Source: Bacillota bacterium (GTDB taxonomy: Bacteria; Bacillota; Clostridia; Oscillospirales; Ruminococcaceae). Taken from it: a stretch of DNA of 64,000 bases. The notes under the pieces were generated by a model. The model had not been told where the DNA came from, did not search any database, and saw only the letters and a program-made list of their open reading frames with translations. This document shows, piece after piece, positions 59,216 to 64,000 of this stretch; positions within the stretch are counted from its first letter, which is position 1, and the number at the start of each line of letters is the position of its first letter. The stretch lies in assembly GCA_023439835.1 (NCBI GenBank), contig JAEXUW010000013.1:105604-169603 (forward strand), written 5' to 3'. The position numbers and the translations under genes are program-made.

Positions 59216-59231
59216 TCTGCCTAAAAGAAAA

Positions 59232-59254
59232 AAAGACCGCAATCAGCGGTCTTT
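59232..59254 (-). terminator. Terminator of the 2-oxoacid oxidoreductase operon
   Basis: AAAGACCGC and GCGGTCTTT form a 9-bp stem with A- and T-rich flanks on both strands. It lies just after the last gene of the leftward operon. Confidence 0.85.
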
Positions 59255-59271
59255 TTATATACGCAATATAA

Positions 59272-59802
59272 TCAGAATTCCATTCCGAGTGAAACGGCTT
59301 TCAAGTTAGCGTCGATAAGAGCAGTCTTAGACGGAGGCACGCATTTTTCAAGCCCCTTCTTGACAACATCCATAGTCGTGATATTGGTTTCCTTTAAGAG
59401 CTTTCCGAAAAGAATAATATTCGCCATACCCTTAAGGTCATTATCCGAAGCGAGCTGTGTAGCCGGAACATAATAGCACTTAATATCAGTTCTTTCACAC
59501 TTGTCCTCAATAAGTGAGGAATCAATGAACGCCTTTCCGCCGGGCTTGACAGTATTTATGAATTTATCATAAGAGGGCTTGTTCATAACGATAAGATATT
59601 CAGGCTCAAGCACCAATGGCGAGCTGATTTCGTTGTCAGAAATACAAACCGAGCAGTTTGCTGTTCCGCCTCTCATCTCAGGGCCGTAAGAGGGGAGCCA
59701 GCTAACCTCCTTGCCGTCCATAAGTCCGCTGTAAGCCATAAGCTTTCCCACGAAAAGAACGCCCTGTCCGCCAAAACCCGCCAAAATAATATCATGTGTC
59801 AT
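59272..59802 (-). CDS. korC: 2-oxoacid:ferredoxin oxidoreductase gamma subunit
   Basis: This 176-residue subunit has the family start DIILAGFGGQGVLFVGKLMAYSGLMDGKEVSWLPSYGPEMRGG (residues 4-46) and the VMNKPSYDKF segment. It completes the oxidoreductase that converts a 2-oxoacid and CoA to acyl-CoA, CO2 and reduced ferredoxin. Its start codon directly abuts the beta-subunit stop. Whether the substrate is 2-oxoglutarate or branched-chain oxoacids cannot be decided from sequence alone. Confidence 0.9.
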   Translation of the reverse strand: MTHDIILAGFGGQGVLFVGKLMAYSGLMDGKEVSWLPSYGPEMRGGTANCSVCISDNEISSPLVLEPEYLIVMNKPSYDKFINTVKPGGKAFIDSSLIEDKCERTDIKCYYVPATQLASDNDLKGMANIILFGKLLKETNITTMDVVKKGLEKCVPPSKTALIDANLKAVSLGMEF

Positions 59803-60555
59803 TTACTTATCCTCCTTTGCGGAAATATCCTTGAAAACGCCGAGGGGATAATAAGGAATACAGTCATTTCTGAGCCTGTCGAGCGATTCAATCGGCGACA
59901 TACCCCAGTTCGTCGGGCAGGTTGATAGAACCTCAACAATTGAAAAGCCCTTTTTGTCCTTCTGATTTTCAAAAGCCTTGCGAATTGCCTTTTTAGCCTC
60001 TTTAACGTGCGGAACACTGTCAACAGCAACACGCTGAGCAAGGGCCGTTCCGTCAAGAGTGGCGAGCATTTCACAAACCCTGATCGGGTATCCCTGAACC
60101 TTGGGGTCACGTCCATAGGGTGAGGTCTGCGTTACCTGGCCGGGAAGGGTAGTGGGCGCCATCTGTCCGCCGGTCATGCCATAGGTTGTGTTGTTAACGA
60201 AAATTACAACGATATTTTCGCCTCTTGTTGCGACATGAACAGTTTCTGCTGTGCCGATTGCCGCAAGGTCACCGTCACCCTGATAGGTGAAAACAAAGTT
60301 ATCCGGCTTGGCTCTTTTAACGCCGGTCGCAACGGCAGGAGCACGTCCGTGAGGAGCTTCAATCATATCACAGTTGAAATAGTCATATGCCATAACAGAG
60401 CATCCGACAGGGCAAACGCCGATTGTGTCGCCCTCAATGCCCATCTCGTCGAGAACCTCACAGAGTATCCTGTGAATAATACCGTGAGTACACCCCGGGC
60501 AGTAGTGTGTGTTTATATCGGCAAGAGCCTCAGGCTTCTTAAATACAACAGCCAT
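59803..60555 (-). CDS. korB: 2-oxoacid:ferredoxin oxidoreductase beta subunit (thiamine diphosphate-binding)
   Basis: This 250-residue subunit binds thiamine diphosphate and a [4Fe-4S] cluster. HYCPGCTHGI near residue 17 and CPVGCSV near 48 hold cluster cysteines. The ThDP/Mg motif is QGDGDLAAIG near 95, ending with the NNTTYGMTGGQMAPTT segment near 122. It lies 30 bp after the alpha gene. Confidence 0.92.
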   Translation of the reverse strand: MAVVFKKPEALADINTHYCPGCTHGIIHRILCEVLDEMGIEGDTIGVCPVGCSVMAYDYFNCDMIEAPHGRAPAVATGVKRAKPDNFVFTYQGDGDLAAIGTAETVHVATRGENIVVIFVNNTTYGMTGGQMAPTTLPGQVTQTSPYGRDPKVQGYPIRVCEMLATLDGTALAQRVAVDSVPHVKEAKKAIRKAFENQKDKKGFSIVEVLSTCPTNWGMSPIESLDRLRNDCIPYYPLGVFKDISAKEDK

Positions 60556-60585
60556 AAGATACCATCCTTTTTTTAAAGTAGTTTT

Positions 60586-61638
60586 TTATAAAAGAGCAAG
60601 CTTCTTGATTTCCTCAAAAACCTCAGCAGGCTTGGGGATAACGCCGCCGGTTTTTCCGAAGAAGGTGACAGGTTTAGAGCAGTTAATGGCGAGTTTAACG
60701 TCGTCAACCATCTGACCCATACTCATCTCAACGCAAAGAACCTTTGAAGCGTTTTCACAAGCTGTCTGAATTTCCTTTACGGGGAAGGGCCAGAGCGTCT
60801 TAGGACGAAGCAGTCCGACCTTTATTCCGGCTTCTCTTGCCATAACGACAGCGCTTTTGCATACTCTTGCGGTTGCGCCGTAAGCTGTAACGATAATGTC
60901 AGCGTCCTCTGTGAGATAGCTCTCAGCGTCGGTGTGCTTAGCTTTAATATCGTCATATCTTGCAAACCTGTCTTTTACCGAGCCTTGAAGCTCATCAGGC
61001 TTTAAATAAAGCGAGTTAATGATATTATGCTTTCTTTCATTTTTGTGGCCGGTGACAGCCCACGGCTTAGAAACCTTGTTCTCACTGATTTCGGGGAAAA
61101 CAACAGGCTCCATCATCTGTCCTAAAAGACCGTCGGCGAGAATCATTGCCGGCATTCTGTATTCGTCTGCCAAGTCAAATGCCTTTACAACCATATCCAC
61201 CATTTCCTGAACAGAACAAGGTGCAAAAACCATTACATGAAAATCACCGTGCCCAAGCGCCTTTGTCGCCTGCCAGTAGTCAGCCTGAGAGGGCTGAATT
61301 CCGCCAAGACCGGGTCCGCCTCTTTGAACATTAATAATTACACAGGGGAGGTCACTTCCCGCAATGTAGGAAATACCCTCAGCCTTGAGGCTTATTCCGG
61401 GCGATGATGATGAGGTCATAACCCTAACCCCCGTCGATGCTGCGCCTAGAACCATATTTATTGCGGCGACTTCACTTTCCGCCTGCAAAAACACTCCGCC
61501 GCTTTTCGCCATTTTCTTTGCAAGATACGCTGAAATCTCCGTCTGCGGTGTTATCGGATAACCAAAAAAGCACTTACAGCCGGCTCTCATAGCAGCCTCA
61601 GCTAATGCTTCGTTGCCTTTCATCAAGCTTCTTTCCAT
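60586..61638 (-). CDS. korA: 2-oxoacid:ferredoxin oxidoreductase alpha subunit
   Basis: This 350-residue subunit carries the pyrimidine-binding domain (GNEALAEAAMRAGCKCFFGYPITPQTEI at residues 8-35, SSPGISLKAEGISY near 78) and the C-terminal transketolase-like domain. It resembles the VorB/KorA alpha subunits that have no fused gamma domain. Reduced ferredoxin made here could feed the bifurcating hydrogenase encoded at the left end, which is an inference about metabolism. Confidence 0.92.
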   Translation of the reverse strand: MERSLMKGNEALAEAAMRAGCKCFFGYPITPQTEISAYLAKKMAKSGGVFLQAESEVAAINMVLGAASTGVRVMTSSSSPGISLKAEGISYIAGSDLPCVIINVQRGGPGLGGIQPSQADYWQATKALGHGDFHVMVFAPCSVQEMVDMVVKAFDLADEYRMPAMILADGLLGQMMEPVVFPEISENKVSKPWAVTGHKNERKHNIINSLYLKPDELQGSVKDRFARYDDIKAKHTDAESYLTEDADIIVTAYGATARVCKSAVVMAREAGIKVGLLRPKTLWPFPVKEIQTACENASKVLCVEMSMGQMVDDVKLAINCSKPVTFFGKTGGVIPKPAEVFEEIKKLALL

Positions 61639-61664
61639 AAAAATTCACTCCTGTATTATTCAGA

Positions 61665-61871
61665 TTATTTTTCAACGATTATCGCACAGTCGGGGCACAT
61701 CGTCGCGCACATAGCACATCCGATACATTTGTCGTCGTCAACACAGACAGCGGTGAGATAGCCCTTTGCGTTTCTTTTTTCCTTCTGTATTTCCACTATT
61801 TTTTTCGGGCAAGCAGTTGTACAAAGCCCGCAGCCCTTGCATTTCTCAAAAATCACAGTGATTTTCGGCAT
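61665..61871 (-). CDS. korD: 2[4Fe-4S] ferredoxin subunit of the oxidoreductase
   Basis: This 68-residue protein has two cluster motifs, CKGCGLCTTACP near residue 11 and CIGCAMCATMCP near 49. It is the electron-carrying delta subunit. ATG 61871 is preferred (AAAGGA upstream, normal family start MPKITV); an ATG at 61889 in frame would add six residues. Confidence 0.92.
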   Translation of the reverse strand: MPKITVIFEKCKGCGLCTTACPKKIVEIQKEKRNAKGYLTAVCVDDDKCIGCAMCATMCPDCAIIVEK

Positions 61872-61907
61872 AAAAACCATTCCTTTCATTTCTTAAAAAA
61901 ATATATT

Positions 61908-62567
61908 TTACTCCGCCCAAAGGGGCTTGACGTAAATATCAACGTACTCGGCGACCTTATCAAGCTTGTCCGATTTAATATTTTTTGGAGCAGCGGTAAA
62001 TATCAGGGGAAGCTTCGCACCTTTACACACCTCGCTTGCAAACCCCAGCGAATCCAGCACAGTCTGCTCTGTCGTCAGCTCGCCCAGATTTGAGTTATTG
62101 ATAATTCCGGTGTGAGAAAACCTTGCGGTTTTTTCAATATCATAAAAAAGTTCAAGAGCTTCATCAGAAGAGCGTGTCATATATCTATAACAGTTTATAA
62201 CATAAAGCATATCAATATCATCCTTGAAACGCATAAAAGGCTCATGATAACGCCCCAAAGCGGTTGCGCCGGTGTCATCACCGCCGACGTCGATAATAAG
62301 ATAGCCCGGCTCAATAGCGAGCCTTTCGATATCAAAGCTTATCGCGGGAATGTCAAGGTTTGTGTTTGCATACATAGGGCTGATAAGCGTAACGCCGTTT
62401 TTCTCAAATAGCCCGCTGAAATCCGCCGTCCTGAAATAAGGGTTGACAATGTCAAGGTCGACGACGGTGACTTTTTCGCCCGCTTGAGCAAGCTTTATTC
62501 CGAGGTTAGCCGAAATATTAGTCTTGCCGCTCCCATAATGTCCCGTAATAATGGTTATTTTCTTCAC
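61908..62567 (-). CDS. MinD/ParA-like P-loop ATPase heading the oxidoreductase operon
   Basis: This 219-residue protein has a P-loop GHYGSGKTN near residue 9, VVDLDIVNPYFRTADF near 40, IIDVGGDDTGATAL near 95 and a NKxD-like position occupied by INNSNLGELT. It resembles SIMIBI-class ATPases of the CobQ/CobB/MinD/ParA group, with a GK but not the second Lys of true deviant Walker A. GTG 62567 is chosen because AGGGTGG precedes it and the domain then starts at residue 1. Its role with the oxidoreductase is unknown; cluster insertion is one possibility. Confidence 0.82.
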   Translation of the reverse strand: MKKITIITGHYGSGKTNISANLGIKLAQAGEKVTVVDLDIVNPYFRTADFSGLFEKNGVTLISPMYANTNLDIPAISFDIERLAIEPGYLIIDVGGDDTGATALGRYHEPFMRFKDDIDMLYVINCYRYMTRSSDEALELFYDIEKTARFSHTGIINNSNLGELTTEQTVLDSLGFASEVCKGAKLPLIFTAAPKNIKSDKLDKVAEYVDIYVKPLWAE

Positions 62568-62597
62568 GCAATCCCACCCTATAATAGCATTATTATA

Positions 62598-62626
62598 ATT
62601 ATAGTACATTTTAAAGAAAAAATCAA
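62598..62626 (-). promoter_or_regulatory. Promoter of the ATPase-korDABC operon
   Basis: On the minus strand TTGATT (62626-62621) and TATAAT (62603-62598) are separated by 17 bp. Confidence 0.75.
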
Positions 62627-62678
62627 ATGCAGGAAATGTTTTTTTCAATCTTTTTTATTGGAAATTCAAAAAAAGCTA

Positions 62679-62707
62679 TTGACAATAAGTGATGTTTGTG
62701 TTAAAAT
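62679..62707 (+). promoter_or_regulatory. Promoter of the tRNA-Ser genes
   Basis: TTGACA at 62679-62684 and TAAAAT at 62702-62707 are 17 bp apart, 33 bp upstream of the first tRNA-Ser. Confidence 0.8.
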
Positions 62708-62739
62708 AAATATCGTCGCAAATGACAGCAATTGAATAT

Positions 62740-62828
<89 letters not shown>

Positions 62829-62902
62829 ATTTGATGGGGAAATAGCCGCACTTAGTAAAGGGCGGATATTTTCTTATTCAAAACAATAAAAACACGTTAC
62901 CG

Positions 62903-62993
62903 GGGAGAAGTACTCAAGTGGTGACGAGGCGCCCCTGCTAAGGGCGTAGGTCGGGTAACCGGCGCGAGGGTTCAAGTCCCTCCTTCTCCGCCA
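62903..62993 (+). tRNA. tRNA-Ser (anticodon GCT)
   Basis: A 91-nt class II tRNA with encoded CCA. The acceptor arms are GGAGAAG and CTTCTCC, the anticodon loop is CTGCTAA, and the T-loop is TTCAAGT. It reads AGC/AGT codons. It is the last chromosomal-type gene before the phage genes, so its 3' end is a candidate integration site. Confidence 0.95.
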
Positions 62994-62999
62994 AATAAC

Positions 63000-63020
63000 A
63001 AACCGCCTAAACAGGCGGTT
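63000..63020 (+). terminator. Terminator of the tRNA-Ser unit
   Basis: AACCGCCT and AGGCGGTT form a stem with an AAAC-type loop, followed by TTCCTTTTG, 7 bp after the CCA end. Confidence 0.85.
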
Positions 63021-63171
63021 TTCCTTTTGTTTAAAGGCTTTGAGCGTGTTTCTCGATGTGTATGATGGCGTTAAACGGAACGCAAAAACACAAAACAAAG
63101 TAGTCAAGAGTAGTCAAAAATATGTTGTTAAAATGCACAGATAAATTAATTTTTATTAATGCAAAATAAAA
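63021..63171. other. Chromosome-prophage junction region with 9-bp direct repeat
   Basis: This stretch between the tRNA terminator and the phage lysis genes has no gene. AGTAGTCAA occurs twice in tandem, at 63099-63107 and 63109-63117, separated by one base. Repeats like this can be integrase arm sites near an attachment core. The core itself cannot be defined without the other prophage end. Confidence 0.35.
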
Positions 63172-63195
63172 AGCCCCCACAATTAAGTGAGGGCT
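63172..63195 (-). terminator. Terminator of the phage lysis genes
   Basis: On the minus strand AGCCCTCAC and GTGGGGGCT pair around TTAATT, followed by TTTTTATTTT. Confidence 0.85.
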
Positions 63196-63200
63196 GATTT

Positions 63201-63482
63201 TTATTTGAATATTAATGCGATAATTACCCCGACTAAACCAGTAGCAATAGCACAAGCCACAGCCATTTTAAATTTATTCCAGTTTTCTGACGGTTGCTTT
63301 GTCATTGCTTTGATACAGTCTTTTATCTCTCCGACATCCTCCTTGAGATTATCAACCTTGCTATTGACGGTATTAATAGCAAGCGTTAACTCCTTGATAT
63401 CCTTGACCTCTTCTTCGAGGTCGTCTATACGGTGATTAATCACTTTAAACTTCTCGGCGCAAAGCTCGCTCATTTCAATCAT
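63201..63482 (-). CDS. XhlA-like phage lysis/hemolysin protein
   Basis: This 93-residue protein has a long coiled-coil region (residues 10-65, INHRIDDLEEEVKDIKEL and VDNLKEDVGEIKD) and one C-terminal membrane helix (AVACAIATGLVGVIIALIF). The layout matches XhlA proteins, which cooperate with holin and endolysin in phage or defective-phage lysis. GAGGTGG lies 7 nt before ATG 63482, inside the end of the holin gene. Confidence 0.8.
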   Translation of the reverse strand: MIEMSELCAEKFKVINHRIDDLEEEVKDIKELTLAINTVNSKVDNLKEDVGEIKDCIKAMTKQPSENWNKFKMAVACAIATGLVGVIIALIFK

Positions 63483-63803
63483 TTATGCCACCTCGCTCAA
63501 AGCAGTGCTTTTAATCGTGAGCCATGCCTGCTCGAGGGCGTTTCTCAGTGTGAAATCATCATATTTTATGCCATTGGCTTCGCACATATCCTTAAGATAG
63601 CCGAGCACATAATTCCGCTTTTCCTCCCCACGGCCTGAACCCTTGTATAAAACCTCTGCCGCCGCGACCGCTGTTTTCGTCCACGACTGAATAGTCTGCC
63701 ATTGTGTGTCTGTTGTTTTTGCCTTAATTAGAGGAATGGCTATCCCGGTAAGGATAGCCGAAATCAGTGAAATCGCCGCGAGTAAAACCTGTGTCATGTC
63801 CAT
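63483..63803 (-). CDS. Phage holin, LLH family
   Basis: This 106-residue protein has an N-terminal membrane helix (VLLAAISLISAILTGIAIPLI) and an LLH-holin C-terminal domain (WTKTAVAAAEVLYKGSGRGEEKRNYVLGYLKDMCEANGI). It would form membrane holes that release the endolysin. It sits one base after the lysin gene and directly before the XhlA gene. Confidence 0.87.
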   Translation of the reverse strand: MDMTQVLLAAISLISAILTGIAIPLIKAKTTDTQWQTIQSWTKTAVAAAEVLYKGSGRGEEKRNYVLGYLKDMCEANGIKYDDFTLRNALEQAWLTIKSTALSEVA

Positions 63804-63804
63804 G

Positions 63805-64000
63805 TTATTTTTCCTCCGTAATATTTGTTGTCATGCCGAGCTTGCTTAGTTCGGCGGAAAGCTGTTGCGCCTGAGCATTTGTCAGCCCTGATTTTGTTGC
63901 CGTCACTGAATACAGCGTAAGAGGAGCAGGCGGAGAGGTGTTGTTAAGCCCTGCGCGTTTGATTATTGTAGGATAATCACGGTAACCAATGTTCACATCG
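63805..64000 (-). CDS. C-terminal part of a phage endolysin-like protein, 5' end beyond window
   Basis: About 65 residues are visible, with the frame still open at the window edge. The end (LTLYSVTATKSGLTNAQAQQLSAELSKLGMTTNITEE) resembles a SPOR-like peptidoglycan-binding module, preceded by an NIGYRDYPTIIKRAG segment and a short Ser/Pro linker. Position before the holin suggests an N-acetylmuramoyl-L-alanine amidase or similar lysin. The internal GTG at 63996 is not a credible start. Confidence 0.6.
   Translation of the reverse strand, partial: DVNIGYRDYPTIIKRAGLNNTSPPAPLTLYSVTATKSGLTNAQAQQLSAELSKLGMTTNITEEK

Noticed and set aside
62874..63107. Open frame on the minus strand through the tRNA-Ser(GCT) gene
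   Set aside because: Its middle part is the translated complement of the tRNA, it has no ribosome site, and such Arg-rich frames are a common artefact of tRNA-Ser genes.

Overview
The window is a chromosomal segment of a spore-forming, strictly anaerobic, fermentative member of the Firmicutes, most likely class Clostridia and probably the Oscillospirales/Ruminococcaceae. The support is an NADH-linked [FeFe]-hydrogenase operon, a ferredoxin-dependent 2-oxoacid oxidoreductase, spoVAD/spoVAE, a dgt-dnaG-rpoD cluster, sigma-A promoters of consensus type, strong Shine-Dalgarno sequences and moderate GC. The species cannot be named from the sequence alone. Most of the window is ordinary core genome; accessory DNA is limited to a surface protein, a few transporters and the start of a prophage at the right end.

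Left end (1-6478): two divergent operons. Leftward run a NuoE-like HydC, a histidine-kinase-type ATPase, a [2Fe-2S] protein and HydB (cut by the window edge). Rightward run a DRTGG protein, an RsbW-like ATPase, a divergent [FeFe]-hydrogenase homologue that keeps the H-cluster cysteines but lacks the proton-transfer cysteine, a second DRTGG protein and a PHP phosphoesterase. The rightward set looks like a redox- or H2-sensing signalling module for the hydrogenase. A Rex-like operator lies between the two operons. This is the most interesting system in the window.

6479-20000: a small coiled-coil protein, HtrA protease, an orphan MazF-type toxin, a chemotaxis receptor, SpoVAE/SpoVAD, a cyclophilin, a YdcF protein, an ArsC-like protein, a TetR-ABC exporter operon with two operators and a probable CTG start, D-Tyr-tRNA deacylase, and a TauABC-type uptake system with its own promoter and palindrome. 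20048-23187: tRNA-Gly and tRNA-Thr, and a repetitive cell-wall protein with an NPKTG sorting signal.

23546-46789: polA-rimI-tsaD, a DUF5680 protein, two tiny ORFs, a eukaryotic-type hisA, a UMF1 transporter, a phosphodiesterase, a membrane protein, and a leftward block holding yigZ, dgt-dnaG-rpoD, an Fe-S-type Rrf2 regulator and an iron alcohol dehydrogenase. Next come rpmE with a structured leader, a lipoprotein behind a 128-bp inverted-repeat element, a DUF815 ATPase, phosphoglucomutase, a CobU-like protein lacking its GMP-acceptor histidine, a YifB/ComM ATPase and another lipoprotein.

46903-62567: the transcription-translation block rpoB-rpoC-rpsL-rpsG-fusA-tuf with several near-perfect promoters, then a convergent 2-oxoacid:ferredoxin oxidoreductase operon preceded by a MinD-like ATPase gene. 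62740-64000: two tRNA-Ser genes followed by a leftward phage lysis cassette (endolysin 3' end, LLH holin, XhlA-like protein), which marks the edge of a prophage that continues beyond the window.
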